Below are positions 21,580 through 32,832 of a DNA stretch of 64,000 nucleotides, piece by piece. Location: the NCBI GenBank assembly GCA_029721515.1, contig CM056550.1, positions 31,273,119 to 31,337,118 on the forward strand, read 5' to 3'. Each line of letters starts with the position of its first letter. Positions within the stretch are counted from its first letter, which is position 1. A program made the position numbers and the translations under genes. A model generated the notes under the pieces. The model was not told the DNA's origin. It worked only from the letters and a program-made list of their open reading frames with translations, and ran no database searches. The stretch is from Synanceia verrucosa. Lineage: Eukaryota > Chordata > Actinopteri > Perciformes > Synanceiidae.

Positions 21580-23128
21580 CTTTAAGAGCACCTCACATCC
21601 TCCTGAAGAAAGAAAAGCCTCAGCCTGATCACCACAGGTAGGGATCAATTCTTTTCATTTTTTCTCCCCTCATCCTCAGTGCTCTTGTATAAGTTTTGTC
21701 TTCTGTGCTCTCATCTCTCCACTAACACCCCCACTCCCCTCATCCTGCAAACACATCATGAGTTATGGTGGTGTCGTTGTCTCCATTTTGAGATCATGTA
21801 AAGTTAAAGACAGCTGTCATTATGGTGACACCTAAACTGAAAATATGTTCTAACCTGCAGAGCAGCTTTTAAAGTGCTCAATATTAAAAGTACAACCAGT
21901 ACAAGTTGTAACAAAATATATATATATATGTAATTAAACTGCAAAATGTTGAAATACACCAAAAAATTAAAAATCTAAGGAAATATTAAACCCTACCCCA
22001 TCATTATGATATTAGGCTTCGTCATTCTAACCTTCTTAACAACAGTTTAGTTGGGGGTTATTTTTTTTTTTTATCCTAAAATGTTGTTTTGAAATACCTG
22101 TTTTTCAACATCTTCATAATAAAACAAAAATCAAAAATCAATATATATGTGTGTGTGTGTATTTATTGTATTTATGCTAGAATACATGAGCAGTTTATCC
22201 AAATGACACCTGTTAAATTAGCTGTGAGAGCAGGGGGCGGGGTGCCCTGAAACTGAGGTTGAAAACCTGAGGTTATAAACTAGGTTAAAAGTTTAAAGGT
22301 AAAGGTGAATGGTTAAGGTTAAAACATGTCAATTTATTTATTTAATGTTATTTTGTTTTGTTTGTTAAAGGAAAACCGGAGGATGGTTGTTGTTTCCACA
22401 AAGACGCTGTGTTGGAACTTTTTATCAGTATTAGCGCACCGGTGGTCATTAGCCTTAGCTAGCTAGTGACGCAAACAGCAGGGCTAAGTAGCATTAAAGT
22501 AAGTTAGTATGGGGCGAAAAACTTACACAGTTTGAGCTTCAGTGGCAGAGTGGTGTTGTTCCTGTGTAGGCTATCTGCTTCTGTTCATTCACTATCCAGG
22601 AAGTGGAGAAAAGTGCAGTATTGTGGCGTCGGGCTAACTCCCTAGCATCAGGCTAACTCTAGTAGCTAGCTGCTGAAGTGCTGAAGACGAAGACGACATG
22701 CACGAGTCAGCAGAGCGAAGCCCCGCCCCCTGCTGGTTCATTAACAGTGTTTTAATATTTATCTCCTGATCAAACATCTACTGAACCCCCCTTGTCCCCA
22801 GCAATAAACCTACCCACTGACAGACAGATGCTTAGCTTTACAGTTAGGTGCTTACAGGGCTAATGCCTACAAGTTGTTGAATGACAGTTTCCAGCTGTAC
22901 TTGTGTGTAAACTTATGTATGCTACACAGTGACACCTGAATATTCTAGCAACTTGTCAGTCTCATTCAAAATCTGAATTATTTTCTGTGCAGTTTTGAAA
23001 CACTGTTGTATGGTACAACATTTGGCTGTAGCTTCATGTACTGCACATGTCTTAAAGTAAGCCTTTATCAAATAAATGTTGTGCATGAAGTTCCTCATTT
23101 TGTCTGCCTTTGTTCACATTTCCAGCAG
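21580..23128. other. Divergent intergenic region between polycystin-1-like and asb12
   Basis: The two genes are transcribed away from each other across about 1.5 kb. The segment 22420-22760 is relatively GC-rich and contains GCCCCGCCCCCTG (a GC-box-like motif, 22719-22732); the rest is AT-rich with short TA and GT runs (21917-21930, 22141-22160). It is a plausible place for promoters and non-coding first exons, but I can point to no TATA box or start with confidence. Confidence 0.4.
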
Positions 23129-23553
23129 GTTCTATGCTCCAACTAAGGACCGCTGCAGAAGAAGAAAGCAGCTGTGAGCTCAGACAGGCAGTGTTACAAA
23201 ACAATGACAGACTCCTCGATGAGATGCTCTGCCAAGAAGTCTACAAGAAAGTCATCAACTGCAGAGGTGGCTGGGGCATTGCAGGCACGCCTCTGCACGC
23301 TGCTGTGTCCAAAGGCCATCTCAGCTGCCTGCAGGTCCTGCTGGGCCACGGGGCTCTGGTAGACTGTGTGGACGTCAAGGCTCAGACGCCTTTCTTCGCA
23401 GCCGTTCGTGGGAAATACTTGGACTGTGTCTTAGCACTCCTGAGAGCTGGCGCCAACCCCAATGAGAACGCGTCCAACAACTGCTCCCCTGTCCTCACAG
23501 CTGCGAGGGAGGGTGATGTGGAGATACTGAAGGAACTGCTTCAACGCTGTAGC
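23129..23553 (+). CDS. asb12: asb12 exon 1: N-terminus and first ankyrin repeats
   Basis: An acceptor (TTCCAGCAG at 23120-23128) precedes the ATG at 23134, which gives MLQLRTAAEEESSCELRQAV. The human protein has residues before the matching Leu-Leu-Gln, so an upstream exon may carry the true start. Ankyrin repeats follow: TPLHAAVSKGHLSCLQVLLG, QTPFFAAVRGKYLDCVLALL and SPVLTAARE. A donor GAGG/GTGATG at 23512/23513 (phase 1) fits exon 2. Reading instead continues with GDVEILKELLQRCSINS to 23553 and beyond, which is itself ankyrin-like. Confidence 0.75.
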
Positions 23554-26261
23554 ATCAATAGTGTAGAGCAGATTAGTCAATCATTAATTAATATCAAATT
23601 ATGTATTTATGAACAATATCTTTAAGTTATTGATCATAAACCAAAAATTGCCTTTAATAGTAGAAATTATCAGGGCGCCACCCAGTTTTGCTAAAACAGG
23701 GAAAACTTGTGAATTTGACATTAATTAATAGAGTCTCTTAATCTCAGGGTGCTGCGGAGTTCTTGACCTAGTGTACAGTGATTCAATTGCTTTATATACA
23801 CACACAAATCAAATAAAGTTCTTTATAAATGAGATGTTTATTTGACAAACTATAACCAGACTACTACTGTAAAAGAAAATAACGAATAATAAATGATTAA
23901 TTTGACAAACTAAATGACCAGGCTACTAACAGAAATAATAATATAGAAAATAAAAACTAGAATAAAGGAAGATTGGTAGAAGATACATGGCATTGACTCA
24001 CTGTGACAAAAATGGAATGAATGATTAAACGAAGGCAAAGTTCAAAGGATGAATATCTGATTAATTAATTCAATGTGACCAGTTAAATTCAGTGGTGTTA
24101 TCTAGACCAAATTAAGTATTAGGCTGTTACCAAAATTTGGTTTAGGTTTGGTGTACCGTTCAGCAGTTGAGAGTTTGAGAGGCATCAGAGAAGACTGTGA
24201 GTAATTTACTATTCAGAATTGGTTTAGTGTTTTACTGATATCTTATTAAATATTAAATTTGCTGGATTAAGCCCTAAATTCAGGCCATTTAAATTAGCGT
24301 CTAATCATCAAACTCTTCAATATCTGTAAGATGTATATGCAGTATATCACCGTTCCTGGATGGATGGAAGTAAGGACTGACTGCAGGTTCTGTCTGGATC
24401 TGCTGGATCTCTGCAGGCGACTTCGACTTGAGCTTCACCAGTGGCTCTTTCGGGATCGGTGGACATCTCTGGACAGCTCTGGACATCTCTGGGGAGTTCT
24501 GGAAACCTTTGGTCATCTCTGGACAGCTCTGGACATCTCTGGGGAGTTCTGGAAACCTTTGGTCATCTCTGGACAGCTCTGGACATCTTTGGTCATCATT
24601 GGAGTCATTTTCTGCAGCCTGTGTCTGAGCAGAGGAGCTGGCTCACATTTTTGGGGTGAAGGAGTAGACAGAGGAGACAAGATGGTCTTGAGGCAGGATG
24701 CAGAGTTGGAAGGTTCTGGATAGGCTGTTCTTCATGCCATGAGGTGCTGGGTCCTGAGGAGGCCATTCAGAGACAGCATTCAGAGTCTTTCAGTCATATC
24801 TGGAGCAGAATGAAGATTCTGGAGAGGTTGCTCTTCATGCCATGAGGCGCTGGGCCTGCGGTGGGACAGCATGTCTCTGTCTCTGGGTCATCATTGTTTC
24901 CCTCCCCCTCCCAGCATGTGGGAGAGGGAGAACAGAGATGCAGTGGAGAGGATGAAGACCAGAACTTGACTGGCTGAAGGGCTGAAGAAGAGTAGCGAGT
25001 GCTCAGACCAGCTGAGGCTTTTTATGATCTTTGTTGAAGGTCCAGTGGGGGTGTGACCACTGGTCCCTCCCCATCCACCAAGTTAACTGAGATGATATTC
25101 TTTTAACTTATTTAATGTTAATACTGCTGTGGTTTACTAAAGTTTCTCTTTGTGAAAGCTCCCTCTATCAGCTGCAGATCAATACCAAACACCCTATAGT
25201 AGGAAACCACAGAGCAAAACTTGACCAATTGAATCAAAATTAATCAACACATTAACCAACACAGATGAACCATGATATCAGAGCATGTAGGAAGGTGTAC
25301 TACAACAGGCAGATCTATGTATGATTGTGTCTGTAGACTTAATCCACAACCAATCCCACATGTCACATTTAGTCCTTATCAGAAGGAGGAAAAGGAAGAG
25401 GATCTATGTGGAGACTGATCTTTGACATTGTAACAGTGATACTTATATGACAGTAGCTGAGGGATGAAAGCATAGTTAACCATTAAAATCTTAATGTAAT
25501 GTTCTGTTCCAGGCAGGGAGAAAGGAAGAGGCCACATTAAGCTTTGGATGTGTCTGGCAGAATTAATGCAGGAATGTGGAGCAATAAAAGTCCTCCTCCT
25601 GGTGTGTGTGTCCTGGAGTTCCTTGGGTCAGAGAGGAGGAACTGGTCTTATCTGTTTATTTTGCCAGTCATAAAACTTAAGCCTTTTGCACTTAGGTGCC
25701 ACATAATGTCAGATGGATTTCCTGGGGAGATACTCAGAAATGAGAAGAGTTAAGTTCATTATTTTATGCTCACTGATATGCTACAACACGGTGCAGAGGT
25801 GAACTCCCGCTCCAAGGTCTTGCTCTGGAATTCCAGTGCCAGGGTGTCCAGTGGGCCTCTGTACCTGGCCGCCGTTTACGGACACATGGAGTGCTTCAAA
25901 CTGCTGCTCCTCTACGGGGCAGACCCTGACTACAACTGCACAGATGCAAAGCTGCTGAGTTCCATCAAGCAGCCCAAAACTGTGCTGGAGATGTGCCTCA
26001 GGCACAGCTGTGGCATGGAGTACATCCAGCTCCTGATCGACTTTGGTGCAAACGTCTACCTCCCTGTGTGGAGCTGCTTCTGCGGGAAAGAGGTATCCAC
26101 ATGCTACTTATCACTTCAAACCAAAGTACATGTATATATTTTGATGGTATGCCATCACTTTACTGTAATGGAACCTTATATGATGAGTGTAATATCACAA
26201 AATTAATATATATATATACACACACACACACACACGTACATATATATGTGTATATATGTAC

Positions 26262-26317
<56 letters not shown>

Positions 26318-28276
26318 GTATATATATATGTATACGTATATATATGTATGTATGTATGTATATACAGTGGGGGCAATAAGTATTGAACATTGCTTTTTCC
26401 TCAGTAAATATATTTCTAAAGATGCTATTGACATGAAATTTTCACCAGATGTAGGTAACAACCCATGCAGTCCACACATGCAAAGAAATCAAACCATAGA
26501 TGTCCAAAAAAATAAGTTATGTGCAATAATATGACATAACACAGAGAAAATGTATTGAACACTTTAAAGAAAGGGATGCTCAAACAAGCATGGAATGCCA
26601 AAACACCAGCTGAAATCAACAAGTAATGAGAAAGCAATCCTGCCCCTTATCAGTGCAAATTCATATCAGCTGGTTTGGCCCCAAATGAAGGCCTATAAGA
26701 AGGTGTCTCATTACCAAGGTGTCACACAAGAATCTCATGATGGGTAAAAGCAAGGAGCTCTCGCAAGACCTTCTCAACCTTGTTGTTGCAAAACATAATG
26801 AAGGAATGGGTTACAGAAGGATTTCTAAACTTCTGAATGTTCTGTGAGTACTGTTGGAGCCATTATCAGAAAATGGAAAGAACATCATGCTATGACCAAC
26901 CCTATACCAACAGTGAAGTTTGGAGGAGGGAACATCATGGTATGGGGCTGTTTTTCAGCATGTGGTACTGGCAAACTCAGTATAATTGACGGAAAAATGA
27001 ATGGGCAAATGTACAGAGATATTCTTGATAAATATCTGTTTGGATCTGTCAGGATGATGAAGATGAAACGATTGTGGACATTTCAGCAAGACAATGATCC
27101 CAAACACACAGCCAAGGAAACTCTCAATTGGTTTCAAAGAAAGAAAATAAAGCTACTAGAATGGCCCAGCCAGTCACCTGACTTGAACCCGATTTGGAAA
27201 ATTTATGGAAAGAACTAAAGATCAGAGTTCATCGAAGAGGCCCACGGAACCTTCAAGATTTAAAGACTTTTTGTATGAAAGAATGGGCCAAAATCACACC
27301 TGAGCATTGCATGAGACTCCTTTCTCCATACAGGAGGTGTCTTGAAGCTGTCATTACCAGTAAAGGCTTTTGTACAAAGTAGTAAATAAATTTCAGTATG
27401 TGTGTTCAATACTTTCTGTGTTATGTCATATTATTGCACATAACATAATTTTTGGACATCTATGGTTTGATTTCTTTGCATGTGTGGACTGCATGGGTTG
27501 TTACCTACATCTGGTGAAAATTTCATGTCAAAAGCATCTTTAGAAATATATTTACTGAGGAAAATAGTGACGTGTTCATACGTATTGCCCCCACTGTATA
27601 CTGTAGATATTACCCAGTCATTCCTTTCTCCTGTAGTATGTTAGGGTGTCATTTTGAACAGGCGGAATCACAGAAAAGTCAAACTTATTAAGTTTCCCAG
27701 AGAGACAGTGTAGGGAAGAAAATTGTTTTCAAGTGGGAGACTATTTTTGGCAGGGAACACCATGACCAAATTACATTATTTCCAGGAAATTTCATATAAA
27801 TTTATTAAAAAATTAAAAAAGTGTCCTGAAAAATGTTGCAGCTCAGACACCATGCTATTTTGTTGGAATTGATCACAGCTGAAAGATGAAGTCAAAATGT
27901 TTCTTCCTGATACTGTGAACTGCTGGAAAAGTCATGCATTACTCCTGCTGACACCATTCTCATTAATTCTTTCCTTTGGTTTAATTCAATAAAATTGAAT
28001 TCAATTTAAAAAAAGACCATTTAATTATACTCTCCATGATGAAAAATAATGTTGAAGGACACACTTGATCATGGACATGTTGTTTTGAATTTAGTAGCTG
28101 CTAACATTTTCCTGTCACCTGCAGGAACCCCAAAGGCCTTGACTTCACAGTGCCGACTTGCCGTCCGAGGACACCTCAAGAAGATCAACAAGATCCACTG
28201 CATCGAGCAGCTGGACATGCCGACGAGTCTCATTAACTTCTTGCAACACAAGCCACTGCCAGTCACTGTCCTGTAG
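23129..28276 (+). CDS. asb12: asb12: ankyrin repeat and SOCS box protein, three exons, frame disrupted
   Basis: ASB proteins are substrate receptors of Cullin-5/Elongin BC ubiquitin ligases: ankyrin repeats bind the target and the C-terminal SOCS box binds Elongin BC. The sequence parallels human ASB12 closely. The match is GWGxxGTPL, HLSCLQVLL, DVKAQTP and NNCSPVLTAAR in exon 1, SGPLYLAAVYGHxxCFxLLL, GADPDYNCTD and YIQLLIDFGAN in exon 2, and a SOCS box in exon 3. Exons are 23129-about 23512, 25755-26092 and 28125-28276. Two problems exist: exon 1 reads on past its apparent donor into a second copy of the exon 2 start, and exon 2 changes frame near 26060-26070. It may be a damaged gene or a consensus error. 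The Tc1 element 26365-27596 lies in intron 2. Confidence 0.85.
23554..25754. other. asb12 intron 1, with local repeats
   Basis: AT-rich sequence with no exon I can support. Besides the decamer array (24469-24600) there is a roughly 45-bp imperfect duplication: TTCTTCATGCCATGAGGTGC near 24731 and CTCTTCATGCCATGAGGCGC near 24832, each in a similar context. No terminal repeats of a mobile element were found. Confidence 0.45.
24469..24600. repeat. Minisatellite: 50-bp unit built from five 10-bp subunits
   Basis: The unit consists of GGACAGCTCT, GGACATCTCT, GGGGAGTTCT, GGAAACCTTT and GGTCATCTCT, each a variant of GGNNANCTCT. About 2.6 copies are present. Several frames are open across it because 50 is not a multiple of 3 and no unit contains a stop; those frames are not genes. 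Confidence 0.85.
25755..26092 (+). CDS. asb12: asb12 exon 2: middle ankyrin repeats with a frameshift near the end
   Basis: The acceptor is GAGTTAAG at 25747-25754; joined to a phase-1 donor it reads in frame through MLQHGAEVNSR, SGPLYLAAVYGHMECFKLLL, GADPDYNCTDAKLLSSIKQP and MEYIQLLIDFGANVYLP. After YLP (about 26064) that frame gives VWSCFCGKEV. The next frame instead gives VELLLRERG, which is what the family needs before the SOCS box. It ends at donor AGAG/GTATCC (26092/26093) in the phase required by exon 3. About a dozen residues present in human ASB12 between these two points are absent. Confidence 0.75.
26205..26362. repeat. CA/TA/GT microsatellite with a large inverted repeat
   Basis: A (CA) tract followed by GTACATATATA is mirrored by TATATATGTAC followed by a (GT) tract, an inverted repeat with arms of about 27 bp centred near 26246. 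A (TA) run follows. The microsatellite directly abuts the Tc1 element at 26365, which uses its TA as target. Confidence 0.85.
26365..27596 (+). mobile_element. Tc1-like transposon with about 210-bp terminal inverted repeats
   Basis: The ends are CAGTGGGGGCAATAAGTATT (26365) and its complement ending GCCCCCACTG (27596), flanked by TA on both sides (26363-26364 and 27597-27598). The inverted repeats extend about 210 bp inward, as the matching block TTGCACATAACATAA near 27435 shows. It lies in asb12 intron 2 on the same strand as that gene. Confidence 0.9.
26737..27382 (+). pseudogene. Decayed Tc1 transposase
   Basis: The N-terminal helix-turn-helix part (KSKELSQDLLNLVVAKHNEG ... YRRISKLLN) shifts frame near 26846. 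The middle, including the second DNA-binding half and the first catalytic Asp, is deleted: IIRKWKEHHAMTN jumps to PIPTVKFGGGNIMVWGC. The second Asp region (QQDNDPKHTAKE) remains. The third catalytic region is split by a frameshift at about 27200 (SPDLNPI / ENLWKELK). It cannot encode an active enzyme. Confidence 0.85.
28125..28276 (+). CDS. asb12: asb12 exon 3: SOCS box and stop
   Basis: The acceptor is CACCTGCAG at 28116-28124. The frame reads GTPKALTSQCRLAVRGHLKK, then IHCIEQLDMPTSLINFL, and stops at TAG 28274-28276. The Leu-x-x-x-Cys-Arg BC box and the LDMPxxLxxFL segment are SOCS-box features that contact Elongin C and Cullin-5. An ATTAAA at about 28386-28392, roughly 110 bases past the stop, is a candidate poly(A) signal. 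Confidence 0.85.
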
Positions 28277-28975
28277 AGTGAGCTGGAAGCATGTCATGTA
28301 AATCCATTTTTATTTAACTCTTCGAACCACCTTTATGTTAAATGATTTTGTCTATTCATGTGCTGTTCTGTTGAGTCTGTTGAAACATTAAATGTGTAGA
28401 AAAGTGGCGTGTCTTTGTGTCTTATGACTCACCCTGATAGGAAGAAGGCGTTTCTGCAGGAAGCTGTTTCTTGGAGTTACAGTTCCTTTAGAGGAGCACA
28501 TTGTCAGTTTGCATAACCTTCCCAGAACATATTCTTTTAACATCTAAAAGACCAATTAATTGTAAATACATGCATTTCCCATTATTTCATAGAAATAGTT
28601 CCAATTTACATAACAGCTTCATAAATGTATACACAAACTGAAGAAAACTGATAATCACTTGGTTGTTTAATTTTATCGATACTTCACATGTCATTGAGCA
28701 TTAACTTCAGTATTATAAATAATTTGACATGGACCACAACATGTGATTCTTCAGACTAGTCTGTAGATGGCAGCAGACCCACAATAAGGCACTACATGTG
28801 GCTGAAAAGGAGACGAGGAGAATAATGTGAGGTATGACGTTTCAATAAGTAAACAAATTAAGAGAATCCTTAGAATAGAGTAGACACATATACAAAATGT
28901 AATTATTCATTTTGGAGATCCCATAAATTACCAAGTCCATCATCAGACTTCAAGTGTTGCCACCATGAGGAAATA

Positions 28976-29506
28976 CACTGCCTGGCCAAAAAAAAAGTCA
29001 CCAGCTGGATTTGACTGAGCAAATAGGTACGAGCCTCCTATTGGATAATTACTGCAGGTTCAGCAACAAAATGTGCTCAAAGAATGAGGTCAGCTGACTA
29101 CCTGAATATACTGAATGACCAGGTTATTCCATCAATGGATTTTTTTCTTTCCTGATGGCACGGGCATATTCCAAGATGACAATGTCAGGATTCATCGGGC
29201 TCAAATAGTGAAAGAGTGGTTCAGGGAGCATGACGCATCATTTTCACCACAGAGTCCAGACCTTAACCCCACTGAGAATCTCTGGGATGTGCTGGAGAGG
29301 GCTTTGTGCAGCGGTCAGACTCTACCATCATCAATGCAAGATCTTGGTGAAAAATGAATGCAGCACTGGATGGAAATATATCTTGTGACATTGCAGAAGC
29401 TTATCAAAACAATGCCACAGCGCGTAATCAAAGCTAAAGGCAGTCCAACGAAATATTAGAGTGTGTGACCTTTTTTTGGTGGCAACTTTTTTTTGGCCAG
29501 GCAGTG
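28976..29506 (+). mobile_element. Internally deleted Tc1-like element
   Basis: The termini CACTGCCTGGCC and GGCCAGGCAGTG are inverted and flanked by TA (28974-28975, 29507-29508). Only about 530 bp remain. The residual transposase end is recognisable (FQDDNVRIHRAQIVKEWF, SPDLNPTENLWDVLERAL, then a stop within the C-terminal part near 29355). It ends about 20 bases before the outer edge of the inverted duplication. Confidence 0.85.
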
Positions 29507-32415
29507 TATGAGCAACAATTAATAGGCACTGATGCCACACTCTCTGTATGGTAAATATGCTGTGACCAGCAGACAGCTTATCTGAGCACAGAGACTGTGT
29601 TTTTTTTAGATGGAGGATTATTTCTTGGCCCTTGTTTCCAGTTTTTATACCAAGCTAACCTGAGCTTCACACCTAAAGGACCAGTGTGCAGGTGTTAGTG
29701 GCATCATTCAGTGGTGTGGCTGCTGATTTAAGAATTTCTTTCCAGCTGTGTAGAGGAACCTACAGTGGCCTTCAAGTGCATTGGGAGTCCATGTCTACCA
29801 CTTCAACATTAAAACACTCTGGGCTACTGGCAATTCAACATAGCAGACTGAAGAGGGCCCACCCAGTATGCAGGTGACGTATTCCAGCGGACAAAACATA
29901 ACATAACAGAAAATAATAGAGAACCACTCCTTTAACCCTTTAACACCTAACGCGTTGCCAGCGATACATTGCACATGCGCACTTAGGATGACCGTAATTA
30001 CTTAACGGTTTGTGATATCAATGGTTAAAAATACAACGGTTTCTGAAAGCTGAGACGTTGTGCTTTACAGCCAATATGGTAGCATTACAGTAATTTCATT
30101 ACTGCCACTCCTGGAAGCTGATGAAGCAACCTCTTTGTTCCCTGTGGTAAAAAAACACCTGTATAGTTTCCACTTCATGGCCAATTTTTACACATTTAGA
30201 CAAAAGACAAAGACCCCAAAAAACGTATTGTAAATACTTTTCAAATTTCAACTTGAAAATGCAAAACCTGTTACTACATTTGTTTTTGCCAACATGAAAC
30301 TCTGAAATCAAATTCCTGTGTTAAACTGAAAATAGCTTGATGAGAATCAGAGAAATCGCTTAAACTTTAAAGCTGAAACTTCTGAGAAATTTGGCCGAAG
30401 GAACCATGGATATAAAAGCTTTGGCAAACTCTACCGATTTTCAGTCTGACTCAGAGTGACAGCTGTCCAAGTTATGAGAAACAGTCTGTGTCAGGGCTGG
30501 CAGGAAGACTCACAAACAAACAAACTAACAAACAGGCACAAATGCAGCGATTAAGACCCACTAGGCATCTGGACATGAGGAGAGAAGAGGAGCTCAGGCT
30601 GACCTTCAAAGAAGCACACTTAAAGTAGACAACACCCAGACACTGCCTTGGCTTGTTTCCACTCTGCATCTGCTCCTCTGATCTAGCATGTGCACGTTTT
30701 CAAAGGTTACCGTCAATCTGCTGCTACTAGAAAAAGGTACAGACACTGATGCTGGGAGTAAATCAGTGCACGTCTACCTGAATGCTGCAGTTTGATCTTT
30801 GCTTTTCAGGGTTGCTTTATCGACTGATGACACAGAACTTTGTCAAGATGATGTGTCACTCTTTCACACACACAACCACACTTTCTCACCTTGTGTGGTA
30901 GGAAGAGGGAGTTGACTGCTGCGAGGAGACTTGCGGTGTCCTGGGCATCTCTCTGGCCACAGATCACGATCTAAAGAAATATGAAGGAGAGGGAACACAC
31001 AGTAAACGAGATGAAAGAGTGTGAATAGAGTGAAATCAGAGGGGAAAGGTGACACTCAAGAAGAGGCTAGAAGGGGACGAAAAGATGGAGGTCAGCGCTG
31101 TATTTGTAGCAGTAACAAGGGAGGCAGGTGTTGTCTCTGGGCCCGCCTCACCTCATCTTGTTAGCCTCGGCCTGTAGCCTCGACTCCTCCTCCACAGGTC
31201 ACACATGACTGACAGAAGGCTAACTATCCTCCTCTTCTTTTCCACTCCTCCTCCATTCCTATTATTGTACCGCAAACTCCTTCATGCAGAAAGTTTTCTT
31301 ATGGGGACTAAGAAAACTTTAGGGTAACCCCTGCTGCGCTATGCTACATCAGTATGCTGGTTTCAGGCTAACTGAGTGTGTTAATATTTCAAAACCGATT
31401 ATATAACTGAAGCTGAACAGCTCCAATAATCCATTAAATGCATGATGACTGTTAAAAAACTGAAGGGGGGGTATTTTGACAGTCAGTGTGGATTAAGTGT
31501 GCATGTATGTAGAAAGCTGAGATAAAGCAATGTCCTCAAACAATCTTACTCGGAAAATGACACTTCATGTTTAAGGGAAAGACCTTTGATAAGACAAGAT
31601 TTATCATGACAGTGTTTGAATTATGATGTTTTGAGACTAAAAGTTATAGTACATTAAGGTAAAAATGCTTGCCTTAATGCAGAATGTGACCAAACATATC
31701 ATTCATGGAACTAATAAGTGTGTTATGAATAATGCCACTTGATTTTTTTTCAATTGCATAATCATTAGAAGTGTACAAGCAGAATATTAAAACTAAACAC
31801 TGGGCATTAAAAAAAAAAAGTGTTTTGTTTTTTTTTCCGAAAACTACTAAATCTTAACAGTCTCGCTGCTCAAGTTAAAATATGAAATTTCCCCAGTGAG
31901 GGATAAATAAAGTACTAGTTTTTCTTAAGTGAATGTTGCTGCGCCACCATCTGAGCTGGCTGATTTCTCTTTTAAGCAGCAGGATAAAATTCAAACTCAC
32001 AGCAGCTTTGAATCCTGAAGGAACACAAGAAGCACAAAACTCAAAATAGTATCTGACTTCTGTCAGATTTGTGCAGTAAATTGAACACCTTTGTTACCAG
32101 CCGTGGCAGCAACGCTGGTCTTATCTTCACCTTGTGAGTCAGCCAGGTGTTTTTTTGTTTTGTTTGTTTTTTTTATAATTTGTCTGTCCGAGGACATTTT
32201 TTTTAACCACAATAGTGACCCAACTGTGCAAAATGCAGTAAGGAAACTTTCTAGGTGTGTAGCAGAGTTCAAAATGATTGCATCACAAGATAATCTTTAG
32301 TTTTTCTTTTCTTTCTTTGTGTATTGGACTGGGTTCTATTTAAGTCTTGATGGTATTTCTCACCATACTGACACATTATAGGTCATAGGAATTGTTTCAT
32401 CATCATCATCAACAC

Positions 32416-32832
32416 TAGGGCTGTTGAAATTAACACAATAATGTGATTAATCCGTAAAAAAATTGGACTGACACTACATTGGCTCTAATAAAAGCTGTGT
32501 TGATGAAAAGAATGTCTCTTTTGGTTTTCATTTTTGTCCATTTCACATCACAAATTAATACTTTAACAATGCTCTTTGGTGGATTATTTGAAGAATTACA
32601 GGACAAACATGGACAGATTCAGAAAAGATGGTGAATCTAATTTTATCAGCACATTTGCTTGTTAGTTATGTCTGCATTGTTAGTTTCCTTTTTGAATGGA
32701 GTTCTGCTTCATGACCTACCAGCACGTTTCTGGCAACATATTAGGGCAATTTGTTCAAGTTGGGTTACCGTCAAGCAAATAAGCATGTTAACACTGATCA
32801 ATTGCATTAACTCATTAAATTCAACAGCCCTA
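32416..32832. mobile_element. hAT-like MITE, arm 1 copy
   Basis: Terminal inverted repeats TAGGGCTGTTGAA and TTCAACAGCCCTA are flanked by 8-bp target duplications ATCAACAC (32408-32415) and ATCAATAC (32833-32840; one mismatch). An 8-bp duplication with short TIRs is the hAT signature. There is no coding capacity. The arm 2 counterpart is 54942-55350. A diverged relative ends at about 50829. Confidence 0.8.

Noticed and set aside
24469..24600. CRISPR-like direct repeats
   Set aside because: The repeats are contiguous with no unique spacers, in a vertebrate intron.
24331..24723. Trp/Ser/Gly repeat proteins in three plus-strand frames
   Set aside because: They arise from the decamer minisatellite and are open only because the unit lacks stops.
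23640..25000. LTR retroelement in asb12 intron 1 (a GGCGCCACCCAG motif and an AATAAA are present)
   Set aside because: No paired LTRs, no polypurine tract and no gag/pol frame; the motif alone is not evidence.
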